DNA of 50,521 nt from CAWHPS01 sp963831235. GTDB taxonomy: Bacteria; Fibrobacterota; OXYB2-FULL-49-7; JAEUSG01. The stretch covers positions 1 through 50,521 of the forward strand of contig CAWHPS010000011.1 in assembly GCA_963831235.1 (NCBI GenBank). Direction: 5' to 3'. How positions within the stretch are numbered: position 1 is the first letter of the stretch; each line of letters opens with the position of its first letter. Positions 43,521-50,521 of the stretch are shown here, one piece after another. A program made the translations under genes and the position numbers. The notes under the pieces are model-generated. The model saw only the letters and a program-made list of their open reading frames with translations, was not told where the DNA came from and did not search any database.

Positions 43521-44516
43521 ATGAACGCAAAAATAGATGGTATTGGAGCATCACTCCCTGAAAAAGTTTTAACCAATGCCGACCTTGAAAAGATTGTTGA
43601 CACCACCGACGAATGGATCACATCCCGGACTGGAATCCGCGAACGCCGCATACTCTCCCCTGGAGAAAAAATAAGCGATCATTGTGTGCTAGCCGCAAAG
43701 GAAGCGCTTCTCGGTGCAGGCATAGGTGTTGACGATCTTGATCTTATAATAAACTCGACCTTCACCGCCGACTACCTTCTGCCTTCAGGCGCGTGCATAA
43801 TTCAAGACAAGCTGGGTGCAAAAAAAGAGATGCCGGCTTTTGATCTTGCGGCAGCATGTTCGGGCTGGGTTTATGGGCTTGAAATGGCGAACAACTGCAT
43901 AAAGTCAGGTCAATATAAAAAGGTACTTGTTATAGGCGCTGATGCTCTTTCAGCCTATACCAATTGGAAAGACCGCAGCTCATGCGTATTATTCGGAGAT
44001 GGCGCCGGTGCAGCTGTTTTATCTGCAACAGATGATCCGAATGTCGGAATTCTGGGCGCTGATATCGGGGCTGTCGGGCGCCATGCCGGCATTCTATCCA
44101 TAGAAGGCGGTGGTTCGATCATGCCAGGGCCGTCTCTTTTAAAAGATCCATCGCTTGAAGAAAAATTCTATATACATATGGCAGGAAACGAACTTTTCAA
44201 GATTGTCACAAGGCTTGTGGCTGATTCTGTTAAGAGACTTCTGGTCAAGACAGGGCTTTCAGCGGAAAATATCTGTCTTTTAATTCCACACCAGGCTAAT
44301 ACGCGAATCATTGATTTTGTAGCTGATAGGGTGGGTATCTCCAAAGATAAGGTAATAATCACCATTGACAAATACGGCAACAACTCAGCAGCCTCGGTAC
44401 CTGTTGCCTTATACGATACATTAAAGCAGGGCAAAATTAAAAAAGGCGATAATATTATTTTCACAGCTTTCGGGGGCGGACTTACATACGCGTCGATGCT
44501 GGTCAGATGGGCATAA
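43521..44516 (+). CDS. fabH: Beta-ketoacyl-ACP synthase III
   Basis: 331 residues. Catalytic triad Cys113 (FDLAAACSGWVYGLE), His257 (LLIPHQANTRI) and Asn287 (YGNNSAAS) are all present; DEWITSRTGIRERRI near residue 30 is typical. It condenses acetyl-CoA (or a short acyl-CoA) with malonyl-ACP to start fatty-acid synthesis. It ends a few bases before the fabD start. Confidence 0.97.
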   Translation: MNAKIDGIGASLPEKVLTNADLEKIVDTTDEWITSRTGIRERRILSPGEKISDHCVLAAKEALLGAGIGVDDLDLIINSTFTADYLLPSGACIIQDKLGAKKEMPAFDLAAACSGWVYGLEMANNCIKSGQYKKVLVIGADALSAYTNWKDRSSCVLFGDGAGAAVLSATDDPNVGILGADIGAVGRHAGILSIEGGGSIMPGPSLLKDPSLEEKFYIHMAGNELFKIVTRLVADSVKRLLVKTGLSAENICLLIPHQANTRIIDFVADRVGISKDKVIITIDKYGNNSAASVPVALYDTLKQGKIKKGDNIIFTAFGGGLTYASMLVRWA

Positions 44517-44524
44517 GTTCAAAC

Positions 44525-45439
44525 ATGAATTATTTTGTTTTTCCCGGACAGGGTTCTCAAATTGTCGGTATGGGCAAGGCGCTTTGCGAAAGCGAGCCAA
44601 AAGCCATGTCTCGTATGGATGAGGCTTGCGATGCCATTAATATTGATATAAAAAAGATATGCTTTGACGGGCCTGAGGATGCTCTTAAACAAACGGAAAA
44701 TACCCAGCCGGCCCTGTTTATTGTGGGCTTTATTATAAGCGAGTTCTTTTTACTGGCAGGTAAAAAACCTGACCTTCTTGCGGGCCACTCACTAGGCGAA
44801 TATACGGCTCTTTCAGTTGCCGGAGCTTATGATTTTTCAACCGGTGTAAAACTTGTGCGAAAGCGCGGGGAGCTTATGTCAAAGGCAAGAAAGGGCAGCA
44901 TGGCCGCTGTTCTTGGCGGAGACAAATCCTTAATTGAAACTATCTGCAAAGAAAGTTCAATAAATGGTGAAATTGTGGTGCCTGCCAATTATAACACACC
45001 CGATCAAACAGTAATTTCCGGGAGCGTGAAAGGTGTGGAAACTGCCTCGGATGCTCTTAAAAAAGCCGGGGTAAAACGAGTGCTCCCTCTTCCTGTTTCA
45101 GGCGCTTTTCATTCACCACTCATGAAAGATGCTGCCGAAGAAATGAAGCATGTCCTTCAGGCTGCTGCAATCAATGATGTTTCAAGACCTGTGATAAGCA
45201 ATGTGACCGCAAAATCAGTCACGCTCGCTTCTGATATTAGGGAACTCCTTTATCAGCAGCTATTTTCGCCTGTCAGGTGGGTCGAATCATTTGCATCAGC
45301 TGAAAGCGGGACAGGTGTTGAAATGGGGCCCGGCAAGGTTTTATGCGGACTTATCAGAAAAATCAATCCTGCTGTCAACATGCTTCCCGCATATTCTATT
45401 GAAGAAGTTGAAGCCGCCATAAAAACGTTAGGAGCATAA
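44525..45439 (+). CDS. fabD: Malonyl-CoA:ACP transacylase
   Basis: 304 residues from the ATG at 44525 (MNYFVFPGQGSQ). An ATG 18 bases upstream lies inside fabH and adds six residues not expected for the family. Ser89 in AGHSLGEY is the nucleophile, His196 in SGAFHSPLM the catalytic partner, and LVRKRGELM holds the malonyl-binding Arg. It loads malonate on ACP. The fabG gene follows after 2 bases. Confidence 0.96.
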   Translation: MNYFVFPGQGSQIVGMGKALCESEPKAMSRMDEACDAINIDIKKICFDGPEDALKQTENTQPALFIVGFIISEFFLLAGKKPDLLAGHSLGEYTALSVAGAYDFSTGVKLVRKRGELMSKARKGSMAAVLGGDKSLIETICKESSINGEIVVPANYNTPDQTVISGSVKGVETASDALKKAGVKRVLPLPVSGAFHSPLMKDAAEEMKHVLQAAAINDVSRPVISNVTAKSVTLASDIRELLYQQLFSPVRWVESFASAESGTGVEMGPGKVLCGLIRKINPAVNMLPAYSIEEVEAAIKTLGA

Positions 45440-45441
45440 TT

Positions 45442-46185
45442 ATGAAGCTTAAAGACAAAGTAGCGATTGTAACAGGTTCGGGACGCGGCATAGGACGCGC
45501 CATTGCAGAAAGACTGGCAAAGGAAGGCGCGATTCTTGTAATCTGCGATGTTGATGAAGCAAGCGCCATGGCAACCGCTTCTGAAATTGCAAATACCTAC
45601 AAGGTCAAAACACTGGGGCTTAAAGTTGATGTCACAAAGGCCGCTGAAGTCGATGAACTTGTCAAAAAGACAGCAGAAACCTTTGGCGTAATCAACATAC
45701 TGGTAAACAATGCCGGTATCACACGCGACGGCCTTCTTCTTCGTATGAAAGAAGAAGATTGGGACCTTGTGCTTAATGTCAATCTTAAGAGCGCATTTCT
45801 ATGCACAAAGGCCGCAGTAAGGCACATCATGCGCGCTGACTACGGACGGATCATAAACATAGCATCCGTGGTAGGCATGATGGGTAATGCAGGTCAGGCG
45901 AATTATTCCGCGAGCAAAGGCGGTTTAATCGCCTTTACCAAGACAATCGCCAAGGAATTCGCGGGCAAGGGCACAACCGCAAATGCAATCGCTCCAGGTT
46001 TCATTAAAACACCCATGACCGAAAAATTAAAAGACGAGGAAAAGGCTAAACTCGCTGAACTAATACCACTGAAACAATTGGGAATGCCCGAACAGGTGGC
46101 CGACGCCGTGGCATTCTTAGCTTCGCCCGATGCGGCATACATCACCGGACAGGTGCTTGCCGTTGACGGCGGAATGACAATGTAA
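45442..46185 (+). CDS. fabG: 3-oxoacyl-ACP reductase
   Basis: 247 residues, classical SDR. The NADPH loop TGSGRGIGRA is at 11-20, NNAG at 89-92, and the catalytic Asn114, Ser142, Tyr155 and Lys159 (NYSASKGG) are all present. AFLASPDAAYITGQVLAVDG is the FabG C-terminus. The start has GGAG upstream. It carries out the first reduction of the elongation cycle. Confidence 0.97.
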   Translation: MKLKDKVAIVTGSGRGIGRAIAERLAKEGAILVICDVDEASAMATASEIANTYKVKTLGLKVDVTKAAEVDELVKKTAETFGVINILVNNAGITRDGLLLRMKEEDWDLVLNVNLKSAFLCTKAAVRHIMRADYGRIINIASVVGMMGNAGQANYSASKGGLIAFTKTIAKEFAGKGTTANAIAPGFIKTPMTEKLKDEEKAKLAELIPLKQLGMPEQVADAVAFLASPDAAYITGQVLAVDGGMTM

Positions 46186-46221
46186 ACAAATCAACCTAAA
46201 CTCATTTTAAGGAGGAAGACA

Positions 46222-46455
46222 ATGGAAGAACAAGTAAAAGCCATCGTGGCCGAGAAACTGGGCGTTAACGCTGATCAGGTAAAATCCGAATCATCATTTG
46301 TCGATGATCTTGGGGCCGATTCCCTTGACACGGTTGAACTTGTCATGGCTTTCGAAGAAAAGTTCAATATCGAAATCCCAGACGAAGATGCTGAAAAAAT
46401 GAAAACCGTAAAAGATGCGGTTAATTATCTCAAATCAAAAAACGCCAAAGCCTGA
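46222..46455 (+). CDS. acpP: Acyl carrier protein
   Basis: 77 residues, strongly acidic. Ser34 in DDLGADSLDTVEL carries the phosphopantetheine arm. AAGGAGG precedes the ATG, the strongest ribosome site in this operon, as expected for an abundant protein. One base separates its stop and the fabF ATG. Confidence 0.98.
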   Translation: MEEQVKAIVAEKLGVNADQVKSESSFVDDLGADSLDTVELVMAFEEKFNIEIPDEDAEKMKTVKDAVNYLKSKNAKA

Positions 46456-46456
46456 C

Positions 46457-47692
46457 ATGAAAAAAGTAGTTGTAACAGGAATGGGCGTGGTCTCGCCCGT
46501 AGGGTCAAAGGTTCCGAAATTCTGGAATTCCCTGGTAAATGGCGAAAGCGGCCTTGCAATCGTCACACAGGTCGATCCGGCCAAATTCGTCACCAAAGTG
46601 GCAGGTGAGGTCAAGGATTTTAATCCTGAGGATTTCATTCCAAAGAAGGAATGCCGGCGTACTGATCCTTTTGTCCGTTTTGCAATGGGTGCGGCAGCCG
46701 AAGCAATAGCTGATTCCGGATTGGATCTGACTCGCATCAATTCCGAAAGAATGGGTGTTGTAATAGGATCTGGTGTCGGCGGTCTTAAAACCATGGAAGA
46801 GCAGCAGAGAATCCTGGTTGAAAAAGGTCCTGATAGAGTCAGCCCATTCTTTATACCCATGATGATTGCAGACATGGCATCCGGTATGGTGGCAATCAAA
46901 TACGGGGCCAAGGGACCGAACTATGCCATGGTCTCAGCATGCGCTTCCGCTGGTCATGCACTGTCTGAATCCTGTAAACTTATCCGATATGGTGAAACCG
47001 ATATAATGATTACAGGAGGTGCCGAAGCTTCAATATGCGAAACAGGTATGGCAGGGTTTTGCAATATGAAGGCAATGAGTACGCGGTTTGATCCTCCAGC
47101 CAAAGCATGCAGTCCATTCGACATCAAGCGTGATGGTTTCATCATGGGCGAAGGCGCAGGCGTAATAATCCTTGAATCCGAGGAACACGCCAGGGCACGC
47201 GGGGCTAGGATCTATGCCGAGTTCTGCGGCGGCGGCGCAAGCTGCGATGCATACCATATTACTGCACCGAGCGAAACCGGCGACGGGGCAGCGCGTGCCA
47301 TGGCCGAAGCTTTGCGGTTAAGCGGAATCAGGCCGGATGAAGTCGATTATATAAATGCGCACGGGACCTCGACACAGCTTAACGACAAACAGGAAACCAT
47401 GGCCATAAAGAAAGTTTTCGGAGATCATGCAAGGAAACTCGCCATCAGTTCCACAAAATCCATGATAGGTCATCTTTTGGGCGCATCCGGAGCAGTTGAA
47501 TTCATAACCTGTGTATTGTCCATAAAAAACAGCATTATCACCCCGACCATCAATCTGGATGATCCTGATCCTGAGCTGGATCTTGACTACACGCCGAACA
47601 AGGCTGTTGAAAGGAATGTTCGGGTTGCCGTGTCAAATTCATTCGGCTTCGGCGGGCATAATGCCTCTCTGGTAATCCGGAAATACCAGTAA
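46457..47692 (+). CDS. fabF: Beta-ketoacyl-ACP synthase II
   Basis: 411 residues from the ATG at 46457 (MKKVVVTGMGVVSPVG), one base after acpP; an open frame further upstream overlaps acpP and is not used. Cys162 (VSACASAGHAL), His302 (NAHGTSTQLND) and His339 (KSMIGHLLGASGA) form the active site. Chain-elongating condensing enzyme. Confidence 0.97.
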   Translation: MKKVVVTGMGVVSPVGSKVPKFWNSLVNGESGLAIVTQVDPAKFVTKVAGEVKDFNPEDFIPKKECRRTDPFVRFAMGAAAEAIADSGLDLTRINSERMGVVIGSGVGGLKTMEEQQRILVEKGPDRVSPFFIPMMIADMASGMVAIKYGAKGPNYAMVSACASAGHALSESCKLIRYGETDIMITGGAEASICETGMAGFCNMKAMSTRFDPPAKACSPFDIKRDGFIMGEGAGVIILESEEHARARGARIYAEFCGGGASCDAYHITAPSETGDGAARAMAEALRLSGIRPDEVDYINAHGTSTQLNDKQETMAIKKVFGDHARKLAISSTKSMIGHLLGASGAVEFITCVLSIKNSIITPTINLDDPDPELDLDYTPNKAVERNVRVAVSNSFGFGGHNASLVIRKYQ

Positions 47693-47693
47693 A

Positions 47694-48473
47694 ATGGTTC
47701 CTGGCATGTTTCGCAAAATCCTTGATTGGCTCAGTAAGAAAAAAACCACCACTGCCAGGCAACCTTTGTTGCTCGAAAAAACCATTGGGTATTGTTTCAA
47801 GGATGAGTCATATTTAAAGCATGCCCTGTCTCATCGTTCCTTTGCTCTTTTCTCAAGCAACAGCCCTTTAAGGTCCAACGAGCGGCTTGAATTTCTTGGG
47901 GATGCCATTCTTGGTTTTGTGGTGGGTGAACATCTTTATCATAAATTTCCTGAAAAGCTTGAGGGAGAACTCTCCCGCCTGCGTTCACTTCTTATCAGCC
48001 GAAAAGCGCTTAAAACAGCAGCTGACAACATAGGGCTTTCCCGCCATCTTCTTCTTTCGCATTCCGAGGAAAAGACCGGGGGGAGAACACGCTTTTCAAT
48101 AAATTCGAATGCGTTTGAAGCGCTTGTGGCGGCAATTTATCTTGACGGTGGACTCGAACCCACAAGGAAATTCATTGAAAAACATGTACTTACTCTTCTT
48201 ACCACGGTAACCGAGGACATGCTTTATTTCAATTATAAGAGCAAGCTCCTTGAAGAGGTCCAATCAGAGGGAAACGAATCACCCAAATACTCTGTTGTGA
48301 GCGAAACAGGCCCTGACCACAGCAAGATTTTCGAAGTCGCGGTCTCTTTTAAAGGAAAAACTTACGGAACAGGCAAGGGTAAGAGTAAAAAGGAAGCCGA
48401 GCAGATGGCAGCATGCGCAGCAATAGAAGCCCTGGAAAATGAACTATCTGAAGAAACTGAAATTTCCAATTGA
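47694..48473 (+). CDS. rnc: Ribonuclease III
   Basis: 259 residues. The signature NERLEFLGDA (62-71) is present; the second acidic pair is in NAFEALVAAIYLDGG. A dsRNA-binding domain occupies the last ~75 residues (KSKLLEEVQSEG, then KGKSKKEAEQMAACAAIEAL). It processes rRNA and structured RNAs as a dimer. It closes the operon, the usual place after fabF. The start is 1 base after the fabF stop; a Met four codons later is also possible. Confidence 0.96.
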   Translation: MVPGMFRKILDWLSKKKTTTARQPLLLEKTIGYCFKDESYLKHALSHRSFALFSSNSPLRSNERLEFLGDAILGFVVGEHLYHKFPEKLEGELSRLRSLLISRKALKTAADNIGLSRHLLLSHSEEKTGGRTRFSINSNAFEALVAAIYLDGGLEPTRKFIEKHVLTLLTTVTEDMLYFNYKSKLLEEVQSEGNESPKYSVVSETGPDHSKIFEVAVSFKGKTYGTGKGKSKKEAEQMAACAAIEALENELSEETEISN

Positions 48474-48542
48474 TTTTGGGTATGGGGAATAGAAATATTT
48501 AATGCTCTTGGTTCTGATTAAATAAACCTGAAGGATGGATTT

Positions 48543-48980
48543 ATGATCTATAAACTGCCTGAATGGCATTACCATTCAATAACCTGTCATGTGCCTTGCA
48601 TCTCGGTCCCGCTGACCGCTGCTGCATATGCTGTTTTCCTTAAAACAGGCGACATGTTTTACAATGCCGCGCATATAGGCCTTACATTCATAACAATGGC
48701 CAGTTTTTTCGTTGTATTTGCAACCGGGTTTCTGGAACGTGAATCAAGATACACGAACTGGACCCCAATATTCATAATGAAGCTTTTGCTTGCAATAATG
48801 CTTCTTCTCGGTCTTTTGTTTCAGGCTTATGTTCTTATCAAGAGCGGTTTCAATGCCAGCACTTTCGGAATTCCTTATGCAGTTGTCACGATTGGAGTTC
48901 AGGCCTTACTAATAGGCTGGCAGACATTTCTTGGCGTTACAACCGCTCAAGGCCGAAATCGGCGGCATGGTAAGCTATAG
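48543..48980 (+). CDS. DUF2231 membrane protein
   Basis: 145 residues with four hydrophobic segments (VPLTAAAYAVF; IGLTFITMASFFVVFATGFL; IMKLLLAIMLLLGLLFQAYV; AVVTIGVQALLIGWQTFLGV). This arrangement, with an early His in the first helix and the G-F/G-W motifs, fits DUF2231, a predicted inner-membrane family of unknown role, possibly haem- or redox-linked. AGGA lies before the ATG. It stands 70 bases after rnc and may be transcribed separately. Confidence 0.65.
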   Translation: MIYKLPEWHYHSITCHVPCISVPLTAAAYAVFLKTGDMFYNAAHIGLTFITMASFFVVFATGFLERESRYTNWTPIFIMKLLLAIMLLLGLLFQAYVLIKSGFNASTFGIPYAVVTIGVQALLIGWQTFLGVTTAQGRNRRHGKL

Positions 48981-49063
48981 AAGAGACCCGGAATACAAAT
49001 TAGCTTATGATATAATAGAAACAGTAAAAAAGAACCAACCTGACCCATTAAAGGAAGAACTCT

Positions 49064-49396
49064 ATGATAGACTTTGAACTCTCCAAAGAGCAGAAAGAGC
49101 TCCAGCAGCTTGCCCGTGACTTTGCCCAGAAGGAAATAGCCCCTCATGCCGTGGAATTCGACCGCACAGGCGAATTTCCAAGAGATATATGCCAGAAGGC
49201 ATGGGACCTCAAGCTCATGAACAACTCCATTCCAAAAGAATATGGCGGCATGGCAAGAAGCGCTGTGGACGAAGCAATTATCGCAGAAGAGATTGCAGCC
49301 TCTTGTTCGGGCATAGGTACTGCCCTCGAAGCAAACGGCCTTGCAGAAGCGCCCCTTATACTGTTCGGAAACGATTATCACAAGCGTAAGAATTAT
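49064..49396 (+). pseudogene. Acyl-CoA dehydrogenase, 5' fragment cut at a junction
   Basis: Starts with ATG and GGAAG-like site upstream. The N-terminal helical domain is clear: LSKEQKELQQLARDFAQKEI, EIAPHAVEFDRTGEFP, SIPKEYGGMARSAVDEAII and PLILFGNDYHKRK. Homology stops after about 110 of the expected ~385 residues at about 49390; following codons read the antisense of the TIGR02147 gene. The FAD-binding beta domain and the catalytic Glu are missing, so it is not functional as written. Either a real deletion/rearrangement or an assembly misjoin. Confidence 0.75.
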
Positions 49397-49734
49397 ATGT
49401 ACGGAATAAAAAGTTTGTGTAGTTTTGGGAGAAGGTTTCGCATTTCTTCAAGGTGCTTGTTCTTCATTCTTGCGTCTTTTGCCTGGTTAAAATGGATGAG
49501 CGCAGTAAAAAATGATGCGTCCTTTTCATTCAGCCCCAGCCCTTTTATGAATAAAGGTAAAGATTGATCCGTGATGTTTCGGGTACCAGCAACAACCTCC
49601 CTGAAAAGAGAGGGAGATGCAAGGCCGGCTTTTCTTGTGAAGTATCTGTAAGAGAAAAAAGAATGCTTTTCCTTTGACTCATTATAAAAGTCCTTTAAGT
49701 ATTCCCGGTAATCGCAGTAGTGTTCAATGTTCAT
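49393..49734 (-). pseudogene. TIGR02147 family protein, N-terminal fragment
   Basis: 113 residues. Start MNIEHYCDYREYLKDFYNES, then FSYRYFTRKAGLASPSLFRE and GLGLNEKDASFFTALIHFNQ fit the N-terminal half of TIGR02147, a family with many paralogues in Fibrobacter succinogenes and some in Bdellovibrio, likely HTH-like regulators. The family is about 270 residues; this one ends at the same point where the acyl-CoA dehydrogenase is cut. The rest of the gene would have continued leftwards. Confidence 0.75.
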
Positions 49735-50115
49735 AAAGGATATTCCCTGATGAATAATTTACCTAAAACAATCCGGGCAATGCAATGAATATTTATTAAA
49801 ATCGTACTCATGGTGACCGCCGTTTTAGTAAAAACCGGGGCTACTTTGGTTAACGTTATTTTTAATAATATATTGAAGAAAAGTTTCGCAGTGTCTTTCC
49901 CTTAATTTATATGAACGTGATCCAAAACCGATATTTAAATCTTGTTCTATTTCTCTTTGCTACCGTTTATTGCGGGGCCATATCAAATAAATGTCCTTCC
50001 AGCATAAGCCTGCAGTGGGACAATGATGTCTTAGAAATCCATCCATACAAATCCAGACTCAAAACACTTCGGCAATTTTGCCAATTTAATAACCATTCAC
50101 AAAAAAGGAGTCTCT
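49735..50115. other. 381-base region before the zinc-ribbon genes
   Basis: AT-rich sequence. A plus-strand frame of 71 codons (49911-50126) begins with a signal-like hydrophobic segment (NLVLFLFATVYCGA) but has no ribosome site and overlaps the next start; I do not call it. No terminator or repeat is obvious. It should contain promoters for the TIGR02147 gene and for the zinc-ribbon gene. Confidence 0.35.
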
Positions 50116-50445
50116 ATGTATTATGACAAAGACAGTTTCGTAAGAATCATGAAATGCCGATTTTGCGGAAAGGAAACAAATTCACTCGCGTTAAACAAAC
50201 GATTAAAACCAATCAAAGAAGATGTTTACGACCAAAAACCATGTGAGAAATGCGAAGAATTATTCAGTACACACAAGTTTTTTATCGGCGATTGCGGTCA
50301 TTCGGGATTTATTAAAATCGATGCATTCAAACGATTGACTGAAGAATCAGAATATGAACGTTTCAAAGACGCAAAGATATTTCGTATGGCAAAATGTTTC
50401 GCGTGTCTTTCGGGAAAAGAGGTCAGTAGTTTCGAATCACTTTAG
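50116..50445 (+). CDS. Small zinc-ribbon-like protein
   Basis: 109 residues with AAGGAG 8 bases before the ATG. Two C-x2-C pairs are near the N-terminus (KCRFCGKETN and KPCEKCEELF), a single Cys in IGDCGHSGFIK, and a third pair near the end (AKCFACLSGKE). It looks like a small treble-clef or zinc-ribbon protein of the kind found in phage or mobile islands. Function unknown. The next gene starts 19 bases later with a related N-terminus (CMFCGKFTK). Confidence 0.65.
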   Translation: MYYDKDSFVRIMKCRFCGKETNSLALNKRLKPIKEDVYDQKPCEKCEELFSTHKFFIGDCGHSGFIKIDAFKRLTEESEYERFKDAKIFRMAKCFACLSGKEVSSFESL

Positions 50446-50464
50446 AAAAGAAAGGAGCATCTCT

Positions 50465-50521
50465 GTGAGCAATTATATCCAAGTTCGTCTTTACTGTATG
50501 TTTTGCGGTAAGTTCACAAAA
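50465..50521 (+). CDS. Partial zinc-ribbon-like protein, runs off the right edge
   Basis: GTG start with AAAGGAG upstream. The 19 visible residues (SNYIQVRLYCMFCGKFTK after the start) match the first part of the preceding protein (VRIMKCRFCGKETN), so it is probably a tandem paralogue. The remainder lies outside the window. Confidence 0.5.
   Translation, partial: MSNYIQVRLYCMFCGKFTK

Noticed and set aside
49911..50126. Small plus-strand frame with signal-peptide-like start
   Set aside because: No ribosome site, overlaps the well-supported start at 50116, and no recognisable family.
1..50521. tRNA, rRNA and replication-origin signals
   Set aside because: No cloverleaf, conserved rRNA stretch, DnaA-box cluster or iteron array was noticed by eye on either strand.

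Overview
The window looks like a chromosomal segment from a Gram-negative bacterium of moderate to low GC, most likely Fibrobacterota or a relative. The clues are a TIGR02147-type protein (a family expanded in Fibrobacter), an AgmX/PglI-type TonB-like protein next to TolQ/TolR homologues, a Wza/Wzc capsule exporter and a canonical yceD-rpmF-plsX-fabHDG-acpP-fabF-rnc operon. This placement is inference; there is no rRNA marker in the window.

Layout. (1) 1-16.4 kb is an accessory island rich in defence genes and in broken genes. It holds a frameshifted DUF3160 lipoprotein and CapA-like gene, an Abi_2 abortive-infection gene with a premature in-frame stop and a candidate structured RNA just upstream, two DUF6941-like gene tails flanking that module, an unrecognised minus-strand operon split by an ISKra4-like insertion sequence with clear terminal inverted repeats and target duplication, an HTH - type IIG R-M - Mrr operon, a PIN-domain toxin followed by a tandem array of four paralogous small proteins (candidate antitoxins), and an AbiEii-like nucleotidyltransferase relic. 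(2) 16.4-27.5 kb is mixed: YhcH/YjgK, a small exported protein, a GT9 glycosyltransferase, a methyltransferase, GT2 and GT-C type enzymes, a GIY-YIG protein, a nested palindromic repeat, then ppiC-glpK-TrmA-like methyltransferase. (3) 26.5-41.5 kb is one long minus-strand operon. It starts with a TolQ/TolR/STAS/TolR/AgmX energy-transducing cassette, continues with Wza- and Wzc-like export proteins and the initiating sugar transferase, and ends with five GT4 glycosyltransferases, a Wzx flippase and a frameshifted NAD-dependent epimerase. Almost every junction overlaps or is under 20 nt. (4) 41.8-48.5 kb is the divergent plus-strand fatty-acid/phospholipid operon ending in rnc. (5) 48.5-50.5 kb has a DUF2231 membrane protein, then an abrupt junction near 49.39 kb where an acyl-CoA dehydrogenase and a TIGR02147 gene are both cut, followed by small zinc-ribbon genes.

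How it fits together. The minus-strand operon encodes assembly and export of a surface polysaccharide (initiation by the sugar transferase, chain building by GT4 enzymes, Wzx flipping, Wzc/Wza export), apparently co-transcribed with a proton-driven TolQR/TonB-like machine. In Myxococcus similar AglQRS/AgmX proteins serve gliding, so a link between surface motility or envelope energetics and polysaccharide is a reasonable inference. The left island combines abortive infection, restriction-modification and toxin-antitoxin genes.

A recurring oddity is that six frame breaks in four genes are all net +1 (one extra base, or two missing), and two more genes carry in-frame nonsense codons. This may be real decay or consensus error; reads would decide.
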